This document shows, piece after piece, positions 44,143-53,783 of a DNA stretch of 64,000 bases; positions within the stretch are counted from its first letter, which is position 1; each line of letters opens with the position of its first letter. The notes beneath the pieces were generated by a model. That model was not told the origin of the DNA. It made no database searches and was given only the letters and a program-made list of their open reading frames with translations. Location of the stretch: positions 124,001 to 188,000 of the forward strand of contig NZ_JOFH01000001.1 of NCBI RefSeq assembly GCF_000721235.1, given 5' to 3'. This DNA comes from Streptomyces olivaceus. Its GTDB lineage: Bacteria; Actinomycetota; Actinomycetes; Streptomycetales; Streptomycetaceae. The translations under genes were made by a program, and so were the position numbers.

Positions 44143-44313
44143 TCCGGACCGGGCCGGCTCCGGGCGACGGCGCCGGTCAGTCGGCTTGGGCGGGATCCGG
44201 TGCGTGCGACTGCGCGGCGGAGGAGGGCGACCGGGCGAAGCCCCGGCAACCGACGACCGCGCCGCAGAGGTGCGTGCCGGACCCCGCGACCGGCAGGATC
44301 CGGACCGCCCCTC
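44134..44313. mobile_element. MITE-like structured repeat, copy 2 (degenerate)
   Basis: About 180 bp aligning along its length, in the same orientation, with the element at 14161-14347. Shared blocks include GCGGAGGAGGGCGAC, CCGACGAC, GTGCGTGCCGG and CCCCGCGACC. The ends are imperfect inverted repeats (GTCCGGACC... against GGATCCGGAC). The right end overlaps the TGA stop (44312-44314) of the leftward sialidase gene, exactly as copy 1 overlaps a stop codon. It lies between two genes of the nan operon. Confidence 0.7.
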
Positions 44314-45781
44314 AGGGCCGGGTGACGGTGAACGCCGTGTCGCCGTAGGAGTGCCGGCTGTCGCGGACCTCGTAGGCGGCGGTGGCCCGCACGCTGCCCG
44401 CGGTGGCGTTCGCGGGGACCGTGACGGGGATCTTCATGTTCGCGCCCTGGCCGGGGTCGAGCGCGGGTACGGCGGTCTCCGGGGCGCTCCAGCCGTCCGG
44501 CAGGTCGAGCGAGACCTTGCCGGCGGGGAGCGGCACGTCGTTCTGGCTGACGACGCGGACGGTGACGGCTGTGGTCCGCCCCGCGGGCAGGGAGGCGGGC
44601 GGGGTGACGGTGACCGGCGCGCAGACTCCGCCGAGCCACCGCAGGTCGAAGGAGGAGTAGGTGATGTGGTCGACGCCGCCCCGCTCCCACAGCAGCCCCG
44701 TGCCCGGGTTGGCGCCAGTGCCGTCGCCGAGCGGGGTCAGCGTCGAGTAGGCGGCCGCGCCGGACTCGACGGTCCTGCGCATCGGCCAGGTCTCCCCGTT
44801 GTCGCAGGAGAGGCGGACGGCCAGGTGCGTGCGGCCGCCGGTCGTCGCCGTGTTGCTGAACATCAGCCAGGAGGCCCGCGGGTGGGTGGCGGCGACGTCC
44901 GGCGCGAAGCGGGTGACGGAGCCGTTGTTGCCGGGGTCCGGCAGCTCGGTGTCCTGCTGGAAGGGGGTGTAGGTGATGCCGCCGTCGGTGGAGTACGCGA
45001 CCGTGCGGTACGGCGCGGAGCGGTTGTTGAGCATGACGCGGCCGTCGGACAGCTCCACCGTCTTGTTCTCGTCGCCGCCGGGACCGACCGGGGTGCCCGC
45101 CCTCCAGGTGGCGCCGTGGTCGTCGCTGTAGACGCTGACCGCGTAGTTGGCGCCGTCGCGGCGGACGGCGTACTGCTGGATCAGGCGCCCCTTGTGGGTG
45201 CCGTGGCGCAGCTGGATGCCCTCGCCGGACGCGGCGAACATGCCGGCCCAGACCGGGTCCTTGATCTCGGCGGTGATCCGCTCGTGCTTCCAGGTCGCGC
45301 CGTCGTCGTCGGAGTAGCTGTAGTCGGTCTGCTGGACGTCCGGGTCGTTCTCGTCGTTGCCGGTCGCCGAGCCGAAGAAGCCCTGGTTCACGGTGGCCGA
45401 GTAGAAGAGGAAGACGCGGCCGGTCTCGCGGTCGACGAGGAGGCTGGGGTCGCCGTAGCCCTGGGGAGCGGCGTCCTTGCGTACGACCTGCTGCGCCTGC
45501 CATGTGGCGCCGCCGTCGGTGCTGCGCCTGAGGACGACGCCGATGTTGCCCGGCAGGTCGGCGAGGGTGGGGCGGGCGTCGTAGGCGGCGAGGAGCGTGC
45601 CCTCGGTGGTCCGGGTCAGGGCGGGGATGCGGTAGTGGGGGGAGCCGGTGCCCGCGGTCGCGAGGTCCTGCGAGGTGAGGGTGCCGGTGGCGGTGGCGGG
45701 AGCACCGTGGGCGGCGGGGACGCCGGCGGCCAGGACGGCCAGGGCCGCCGTGCCGACGGCGAGGGGGGCTCTTCGCTGCAT
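44312..45781 (-). CDS. Secreted exo-alpha-sialidase (GH33)
   Basis: 489 residues. The signal peptide (RRAPLAVGTAALAVLAAGVPAAHGA) ends near residue 27. The catalytic six-blade propeller starts with the arginine-triad motif YRIPAL (50-55) and has five Asp-box repeats: STDGGATW, SDDDGATW, SDDHGATW, STDGGITY and SCDNGETW. A C-terminal beta-sandwich (about 375-489) resembles a NEW3-type accessory domain. It releases terminal sialic acid from host or environmental glycans. It is in the leftward nan operon after the CE7 esterase. Confidence 0.95.
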   Translation of the reverse strand: MQRRAPLAVGTAALAVLAAGVPAAHGAPATATGTLTSQDLATAGTGSPHYRIPALTRTTEGTLLAAYDARPTLADLPGNIGVVLRRSTDGGATWQAQQVVRKDAAPQGYGDPSLLVDRETGRVFLFYSATVNQGFFGSATGNDENDPDVQQTDYSYSDDDGATWKHERITAEIKDPVWAGMFAASGEGIQLRHGTHKGRLIQQYAVRRDGANYAVSVYSDDHGATWRAGTPVGPGGDENKTVELSDGRVMLNNRSAPYRTVAYSTDGGITYTPFQQDTELPDPGNNGSVTRFAPDVAATHPRASWLMFSNTATTGGRTHLAVRLSCDNGETWPMRRTVESGAAAYSTLTPLGDGTGANPGTGLLWERGGVDHITYSSFDLRWLGGVCAPVTVTPPASLPAGRTTAVTVRVVSQNDVPLPAGKVSLDLPDGWSAPETAVPALDPGQGANMKIPVTVPANATAGSVRATAAYEVRDSRHSYGDTAFTVTRP

Positions 45782-45807
45782 GAACGGGCCTCTTCTCGAG
45801 TGAGGGA

Positions 45808-46860
45808 TCAGGCGAGTCGCGGAACGTGCGGGGCTGGGACAGCGGTGGGGGTGGCGCGGTCCGGGGTGGCGCGGTCCGGGGTGGCGCGGTCCGGGGTGGC
45901 GAACAGCTCGCCGAGCCAGGCGAGTTGTTCGCGGCGGTGGTGGCCGCCGCCGCCCTCGTGGCCGTTGAACTCGTAGACGCGCAGGTCCTTGGGGCCGCCG
46001 TAGCGGTGGTAGGCCGCGAAGCCCGTCGAGGGCGGGCAGACCTCGTCCATCATCGCGACGGAGAAGAGCGAGGGTGCCGTGGCACGCGCGGCCAGCAGGG
46101 CGGCGTCGACGTAGGACAGGGTGGTGAAGACGGTCTCGGTGCGGTCGCGGTGCAGGCGCAGGTACTCGGCGACCTCGGTGTAGGGCGGCCGGGCCGCGAT
46201 CGTCGCCCCGCGCCGGATGTCGCAGAGGAAGGGGACGTCGGGCATCGCTCCGGCCAGGCCCGGCAGGAGCCCGGCGACCGCGAGGGCGATGCCGCCGCCC
46301 TGGCTGACGCCGGTGACGACGACCCGGTCCGCGTCGACGGCCGGGTGGGCGCGGGCGGCCTCGGTGAAACGCACGGCGTCGGTGAACACCCGGCGGTAGT
46401 AGTGGTCGTGGGGGCTCTCGACGCCGCGGGTGAGGAAGCCGGGGACGGTGCCGTTCAGGGCGGCGGTGTCGGGGGTGTCGCCGCCGGCGGTGGACCAGCC
46501 CTGACCGCGGGTGTCCATGACGAGGTGGGCGTGGCCCGCGGTCGCCCAGAGCACCTGTTCGTGCGCCAGGCCGCGGCCGCGGCCGTAGCCGAGGAACTCC
46601 ACGACGCAGGCGAGTGGTCCGCTCGCCCGGACGGGCAGGTGCAGCCAGCCCCGGACGGGCTCACCGGCGAAGCCCGGCACCGTGACGTCGTACGTCGCCA
46701 CCTCGGTCAGACCGGTGTCCACCGGGGCGAAGCGGGGCGTGCCACCGCCTGCGCGGGCCTCGCGCAGGGTGCGGTCCCAGAAGGCGTCGAGGTCGGCGGG
46801 CTCGTGGAGGTCGGGCCGCAGTGCGAGGCACTCGGCGAGGGTGAGGTCCGTCAGTGGCAT
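45808..46860 (-). CDS. CE7 acetyl esterase in the nan operon, possible sialate O-acetylesterase
   Basis: 350 residues from ATG 46860. It is an alpha/beta hydrolase with EFLGYGRGRGLAHE, VMDTRGQGWS, nucleophile in VTGVSQGGGIALA and C-terminal EFNGHEGGG, clearly paralogous to the protein at 28816-29784. The end carries ATPDRATPDRATPDRAT, encoded by 15-bp tandem repeats. It has no signal peptide. As first gene after an operator shared with the ABC transporter, it may strip O-acetyl groups from imported sialic acid; CE7 members are otherwise known on xylans and cephalosporins. Confidence 0.85.
   Translation of the reverse strand: MPLTDLTLAECLALRPDLHEPADLDAFWDRTLREARAGGGTPRFAPVDTGLTEVATYDVTVPGFAGEPVRGWLHLPVRASGPLACVVEFLGYGRGRGLAHEQVLWATAGHAHLVMDTRGQGWSTAGGDTPDTAALNGTVPGFLTRGVESPHDHYYRRVFTDAVRFTEAARAHPAVDADRVVVTGVSQGGGIALAVAGLLPGLAGAMPDVPFLCDIRRGATIAARPPYTEVAEYLRLHRDRTETVFTTLSYVDAALLAARATAPSLFSVAMMDEVCPPSTGFAAYHRYGGPKDLRVYEFNGHEGGGGHHRREQLAWLGELFATPDRATPDRATPDRATPTAVPAPHVPRLA
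45851..45895. repeat. Three exact 15-bp tandem repeats inside the esterase C-terminus
   Basis: GTGGCGCGGTCCGGG occurs three times in a row (45851, 45866, 45881), encoding ATPDR repeats near the protein end. The length is a multiple of three, so copy number can change without a frameshift. Confidence 0.9.
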
Positions 46861-46944
46861 GGAGGGGCCCCGGTGGGTGAGGCGTGCGGGCGGCGCAGCG
46901 CGGGGGAACGGGTCGGCCCGGCGGAACCGAGTCCGGCGACAGTG

Positions 46945-46969
46945 ACAGCAGACGTCTGATGTCTGCTGT
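46945..46969. promoter_or_regulatory. NanR-like operator 1, upstream of the esterase-sialidase-nan operon
   Basis: ACAGCAGAC-N7-GTCTGCTGT, a 9-bp-arm inverted repeat. It contains CAGACGTCTGAT (46949-46960), also present in the site between gntR and the ABC operon. It ends about 85 bp before the esterase start codon. Confidence 0.7.
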
Positions 46970-47050
46970 TCGAGGACCTTAGAGACCGGGACGACGGCCG
47001 TCAAGTGCCCGGGGCGGAGGAGGGGAGCGGGCCGGGCCGCGCGCCGGAAA

Positions 47051-47085
47051 CGGCAGAGGCGCCCCCGGCGGGGGCGCCTCTGCCG
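47051..47085 (-). terminator. Terminator of the GntR gene
   Basis: Perfect 16-bp stem, CGGCAGAGGCGCCCCC (47051-47066) with its complement at 47070-47085, and a 3-nt loop. It starts 15 bp beyond the GntR stop codon. Confidence 0.9.
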
Positions 47086-47100
47086 CCGGACGGGCCGCGG

Positions 47101-47853
47101 TCAGCGGCGCGCGCGGGCCTCCTCGATCCGCCGGCGCACCGGCGCGTAGTGCTCGGCCAGGGCCGCGGCGAACTCGGCCGGGTCGCGGTCGCGCACGGCG
47201 TCCACGATCCGCTGGTGGTTGGTGATGGTGGCGGCCTCGTGCTCGCTGGTGAACACGTCCAGGTGCGGCGCGACGATGACGTAGACGTCCCAGAAGGCCG
47301 TGGACAGCTGGCCGATGAGGTCGTTGCCGAGCGGGGCGAGGAGCAGGGTGTGGAAGGCCCGGTCCGCCTCGACGAAACCGTGCCCCTCCCCCGCGCCCGC
47401 CCGGCGCATTTCGTCGACGTGGGCCGCCAGGCGGTCGATCTGCTCCTCGTCCAGGGAGGAGACGAGGCGTTCGGCCATGCCCCGCTCGAACAGCTCGCGC
47501 ACCTCGATGAGGTCGCTCATCACCTGGAAGTCGTCGTCGGGACTGAGCAGACCACGGAAGGTCAGGCTCTCCACCAGTGCGGACAGGCTCAGTCGTCCGA
47601 CATAGGTCCCGTGGCCGTGCCGCACCTCGACGATGTCGAGCGCGGTCAGGATCCTGATCGCCTCGCGCACACTCGACCGGCTCGCGCCGAGCGCCTCGCA
47701 CAGGGCGGGCTCGGTCGGCAGGGGGTCCCCGGGGCGCAGTTCGTTGCGCAGGATGTAGGACTTGATGCCGTCCACGACCTCCTGCCGCAATGGTTGTCGT
47801 GCCGTCTTGGGCTCCGGCACCGAGTGCCGAACCGCCCTTTGCCCCACCGCCAC
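47101..47853 (-). CDS. GntR family regulator, FadR/FCD subfamily (NanR-like)
   Basis: 250 residues from GTG 47853, chosen because AAAGGGG lies 7 nt upstream; the ATG at 47898 overlaps the GATAAT -10 and operator and is unlikely to be transcribed. The winged helix is LRQEVVDGIKSYILRNELRPGDPLPTEPALCEALGASRSSVREAIRILTALDIVEV. The FCD effector domain follows (about 100-235), with His ligands in ADRAFHTLLL and TNHQRIVDAV. It lies between two matching operators and should repress the nan and ABC operons until sialic acid or a derivative binds. Confidence 0.9.
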   Translation of the reverse strand: MAVGQRAVRHSVPEPKTARQPLRQEVVDGIKSYILRNELRPGDPLPTEPALCEALGASRSSVREAIRILTALDIVEVRHGHGTYVGRLSLSALVESLTFRGLLSPDDDFQVMSDLIEVRELFERGMAERLVSSLDEEQIDRLAAHVDEMRRAGAGEGHGFVEADRAFHTLLLAPLGNDLIGQLSTAFWDVYVIVAPHLDVFTSEHEAATITNHQRIVDAVRDRDPAEFAAALAEHYAPVRRRIEEARARR

Positions 47854-47890
47854 CTCTTGACCCCTTTCATTTGCCCGGCTACGTTCCCAC

Positions 47891-47929
47891 ATTATCAAGC
47901 ATCAGACATCAGACATCAGACGTCTGATG
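47891..47929. promoter_or_regulatory. NanR-like operator 2 with gntR -10 box
   Basis: ATCAGAC is repeated three times (47901-47921) and followed by GTCTGAT, giving the perfect palindrome CATCAGACGTCTGATG at 47914-47929. The leftward gntR -10 GATAAT (47896-47891) abuts it, so binding would block gntR, and the rightward ABC operon starts 75 bp away. It shares CAGACGTCTGAT with operator 1. Confidence 0.75.
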
Positions 47930-48003
47930 CACCGTCGGTGAGGCGCCGGCCAACTCGCCTCCATCCCGCTCGACCTCTCTCGTCTCCCGCCTGGAGGACT
48001 CCT

Positions 48004-49599
48004 TTGTCCGCGCGCAGTGCAGCCGGCGTCGATCGCCGCACGTTCATGAGATACACCGGCGCCATCGGTGTGGTGACCGCGACGGCCACGGGTCTGACGG
48101 CCTGCGGGGGCCCGGCCTCCACCGGAGGCGGTGCCGGCGGCGCGGGCGGGGGCGGCGACACCGTCGAGGCCGGCATCTCCTACCCGCTCTCCACCGGCTT
48201 CGATCCGATGATCACCTCGGGGGCGACTCCGTACGCCGCCAACATGCACATCTTCGAGGGCCTGGTCGACCTCGATCCGGCGACGCTCGTGGCACGGCCC
48301 GCGCTGGCCACCGGGATGCCGCAGAAGATCAACGCGACGACCTACCGGGCCGTCCTGCGGGAGGGCGCCACCTTCCACGACGGCTCCCCGGTCACCGCGG
48401 ACGACGTGGTGTTCAGCTTCGAGCGCGTCCTGGACGAGGGGAACGCCTCGCTGATGGCGCAGTTCGTCCCGTTCGTCGACAAGGTCACCGCGGTCGACCG
48501 GTCGACGGTCGAGTTCAAGCTGAAGTACCCGTTCGCGCTCTTCCCGTCCCGCATCTCCGTGGTCCGCATCGTGCCCGAGAAGATCGCCGGCGCCGACGCC
48601 AAGTCCTTCGACTCCAGGCCGGTCGGCTCGGGACCGTACCGGTTCGTGTCCGCCGTCCGCGAGGACAAGATCGTCATGGAGGCGTACGACAAGTACAACG
48701 GGCCGCACCCGGCCAAGGCGGGGAAACTGGTCTGGCGCCTGATCTCCGACCCTTCCGCACGGGTCAGCGCGCTCAAGTCGGGCCGGGTGCAGGCCATCGA
48801 GGACGTGCCGTACATCGACGTCGCGGGCTTCACCGGCAAGGACGAGGTGGAGTCGGTCCAGTCCTTCGGGCTGCTCTTCCTGATGTTCAACTGCGCCGAC
48901 CCGCGCTTCAAGGACAAGCGGGTGCGGCAGGCCCTGCACTACGCGCTCGACACGGAGAAGATCATCTCCACCGCGCTGCTGGGCAACGCCGAGGCCGCCA
49001 CCGGGTACGTCCCCGCCTCGCACCCGGACCACCACCGGGCCGCCACCGTCTACGGGCACGATCCCGCGAGGGCCAGGAAGCTGCTCGCCGAGGCAGGCGT
49101 GGGCAAGCTCTCCTTCACGCTGCTGCTCACCGACAACGGCTGGGTCAAGGACATCGCGCCCCTGATGAAGGAGAGCTGGGCCGCCGTCGGTGTGGACGCG
49201 GCGCTCGACATCCAGCAGTCCCCCGCCCAGTACGCCAAGATCGACCAGGGCGACTTCGACGCCCTGGCCGCGCCCGGCGACCCGTCCGTCTTCGGCAACG
49301 ACGCCGACCTGCTGCTGCGCTGGTTCTACTACGGCTTCTGGCCGGAGAAGCGTTACGGCTGGCAGGGCAGCAAGGCCTACAAGCAGACCAGGTCGCTGCT
49401 CGACAAGGCCGCCTCCGAGGGCGACGAGGCCCGGCGCAAGGAGCTGTGGGGCCGGGTCACCGACCTGGTCGCCGACGAGGCCGCGCTGTACCCGGTGCTG
49501 CACCGCAAGCTGCCCACGGCCTGGCGGGAGGGGACGCTCACCGGCTTCGAGCCGCTGCCCACCACCGGGCTCTCCTTCCTCGACGTCGGCCGGGCCTGA
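48004..49599 (+). CDS. ABC transporter substrate-binding lipoprotein (peptide/sialic acid type)
   Basis: 531 residues from TTG 48004, chosen because GGAGG is 6 nt upstream and it yields a complete Tat signal, VDRRTFMRYTGAIG, followed by the lipobox LTACGG at about residues 30-35. The mature part is a family 5 (cluster C) binding protein: EGLVDLDPATL, FHDGSPVTADDVVFSFERVL, GSGPYRF, and RFKDKRVRQALHYALD. Cluster C proteins mostly bind peptides, but the Haemophilus ducreyi SatA sialic-acid receptor belongs here. The nan genes next door favour sialic acid. Confidence 0.85.
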   Translation: MSARSAAGVDRRTFMRYTGAIGVVTATATGLTACGGPASTGGGAGGAGGGGDTVEAGISYPLSTGFDPMITSGATPYAANMHIFEGLVDLDPATLVARPALATGMPQKINATTYRAVLREGATFHDGSPVTADDVVFSFERVLDEGNASLMAQFVPFVDKVTAVDRSTVEFKLKYPFALFPSRISVVRIVPEKIAGADAKSFDSRPVGSGPYRFVSAVREDKIVMEAYDKYNGPHPAKAGKLVWRLISDPSARVSALKSGRVQAIEDVPYIDVAGFTGKDEVESVQSFGLLFLMFNCADPRFKDKRVRQALHYALDTEKIISTALLGNAEAATGYVPASHPDHHRAATVYGHDPARARKLLAEAGVGKLSFTLLLTDNGWVKDIAPLMKESWAAVGVDAALDIQQSPAQYAKIDQGDFDALAAPGDPSVFGNDADLLLRWFYYGFWPEKRYGWQGSKAYKQTRSLLDKAASEGDEARRKELWGRVTDLVADEAALYPVLHRKLPTAWREGTLTGFEPLPTTGLSFLDVGRA

Positions 49600-49671
49600 C
49601 CCGTACGCCGGGCCGCCGCGTCCCCGTCGCCGGACACGGCGGCGCCCGCCCCAATCACTAGGAACCTCACG

Positions 49672-50621
49672 ATGGTTGCATTTCTCCGGCTCGCGCTGCG
49701 CCGCGTCGCGATGATGCCGGTGATGGTCCTCGGCATAGCGCTGCTGGTCTTCGTGGTCCTCCAGTTCTCGCCGACCGACCCCGCGTACAACGCGCTGGGC
49801 GAGTCGGCGAGCCCCGAGGCGCGAGCGGCGTTCGCCGAGGCGAACGGACTCGACGACCCCCTGCCCGTCCGCTACTTCGCCTTCCTGGGCGATCTGCTGC
49901 GGGGAGACCTCGGCGTCACCATGTCGCCCAGCCAGCCCGTCACCGACCGGATCGCCACCGCGTTCCCGCTCACCCTGCAGCTGACCCTGCTCGGCCTCGC
50001 GCTGGCCGTCGTGCTGGCGCTGGTCTTCGGCGTCGTCAGCGCCGTCCACCGGGACCGATGGCCGGACCAGGTCTTCCGGGTCGTGTCGATGGCCGGCATC
50101 GCCCTGCCCTCGTTCTGGCTCGGCGTGCTGCTCATCCAGCAGTTCGCGCTGAACATGCCGCTGCTGCCGACCGGCGGCTACGTCAACCCGGCCGACTCCT
50201 TCGGCGGCTGGCTGGAGAGCATGACGCTGCCCGCGGTCTCCCTCTCCCTGCCGGTCGCCTCGTCGCTGGCCCGGCTGATCCGCACCTCGATGGTCACCGA
50301 ACTCGACCGCGACTACGTGCGCACCGCCAGGGGCAGCGGTCTGCCGCCGTTCCTGATCATCCGGTCGGTGCTGCGCAACGCCCTGGTCACCCCGCTGACC
50401 GTGCTGGGCGTCAAGGTCGGCTACATGCTCAGCGGCGCCGTCGTCATCGAGGCGATCTTCGACCTGCCCGGCATGGGCAAGCTGATCCTCGAAGGGGTCA
50501 ACGGAGGCGACGTCGGACTGGTCCAGGGCACCGTGCTCACCATCGCGATCGCCTTCCTGGTGGTCAACGTCGTCGTCGACCTGCTGTACCTGCTCGTCAA
50601 CCCGCGCATCAGGACGGTGTG

Positions 50622-50622
<1 letters not shown>
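49672..50622 (+). CDS. ABC transporter permease 1 (DppB-like)
   Basis: 316 residues with six helices. The N-terminal LRRVAMMPVMVLGIALLVFVVLQFSPTDP is the DppB/OppB start. The EAA-type cytoplasmic loop reads ELDRDYVRTARGSGLPPFLIIRSVLRNALVTPLT. It forms one half of the membrane channel with the downstream fused permease. TGATG overlap (50620-50624) couples it to that gene. Confidence 0.9.
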
Positions 50623-52672
<2,050 letters not shown>

Positions 52673-52676
<4 letters not shown>

Positions 52677-53692
52677 CCCCACCGAAGGACAGCACCATGG
52701 ACCCTCTCGTCCGGCTCGACGGCGTCCACGTCAGGCACCGGGCCCGCAGCGGCGGACTTCTGCGCCGGGACTCCGTGCACGCGCTCACCGACGTCGGCCT
52801 GGAGGTGCGGCGCGGCGAGATACTCGGCCTGGTCGGTGAGTCGGGCTGCGGCAAGTCCACACTGGCCCGCGTGGTCACCGGGTTGCAGCGGCCGACCGAG
52901 GGCCGAGTCTCCTTCCGGGGACGGGATCTGTGGACGATGGGCGCCGCCGAACGCCGTACCGGGTTCGGTGCCGCGGTCGGCGTGGTCTTCCAGGACGCCT
53001 CCACGGCGCTGAACCCGCGGCTGCCCGTGCGCCGGATCCTGCGCGACCCGCTGGACGTGCACGACCGCGGCACCCGGGCGGAGCGCGAGGAGCGGGTCGA
53101 GGAACTGCTCGACCTGGTCGGACTGCCCGGCCACACCCTTCAGGCGCTGCCCGGCCAGCTGTCCGGCGGTCAGCGCCAGCGCGTGGCCATCGCCCGTGCC
53201 CTGGCGCTGGAACCGGAGCTGATCGTCGCCGACGAACCCACCAGCGCCCTGGACGTGTCGGTGCGTGCCCAGATCCTCAACCTGCTGGTGGACCTGCGCG
53301 CCCGGCTCGGCCTCGGGATGGTGTTCATCTCGCACGACGTGCAGACGGTGCGCCATCTGGCCGACCGTGTCGCGGTGCTGTACCTGGGCCGCGTGGTCGA
53401 GGAGGGCGGGGCCGCCGAGGTCCTGGGCGCCTCCCGCCACCCGTACACCGAGGCGCTGCTCTCGGCGACGCCGAGCCTGCTGGAGCGGCCCGAGCGGATC
53501 GTGCTGCACGGCCCGGTGCCCTCGGCGACCAACCCGCCCTCCGGCTGCCCGTTCCGGACCCGCTGCTGGAAGGCGGACGACGCCTGCGCCACCGCGTTCC
53601 CGGCGGCGGCCGAGGGGCCCGGCGGGCACCGGTGGCACTGCGTCCATCCTCGGGAGAGCGGCGTCCCGCGGGAGGCCACGAGCGCGAAGTGA
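52673..53692 (+). CDS. ABC transporter ATPase (DppF-like)
   Basis: 339 residues from ATG 52673 (ATGA overlap); an internal ATG at 52697 is an alternative. Walker A GESGCGKST, Q-loop VVFQDASTALNPR, signature LSGGQRQRVAIARAL and Walker B LIVADEPTSALDVS are complete, with the oligopeptide-transporter C-terminal Cys cluster CPFRTRCWKADDAC. It pairs with the ATPase domain of the fused protein to drive import. It is the last gene of the ABC operon. Confidence 0.9.
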
Positions 53693-53783
53693 CGGGTATC
53701 GGCCGGCCCGGGCCGGGGCATGCGTGTGGTGGCGCCCGGCCCGGGTGCCCCGCGCGGCGGCCGGCCGAGACGAGAATGGCTCC

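Noticed and set aside
47854..47898. ATG start at 47898 for the GntR gene
   Set aside because: It overlaps the GATAAT -10 box and lies beside the operator; the GTG at 47853 has a better ribosome site and keeps the whole domain.
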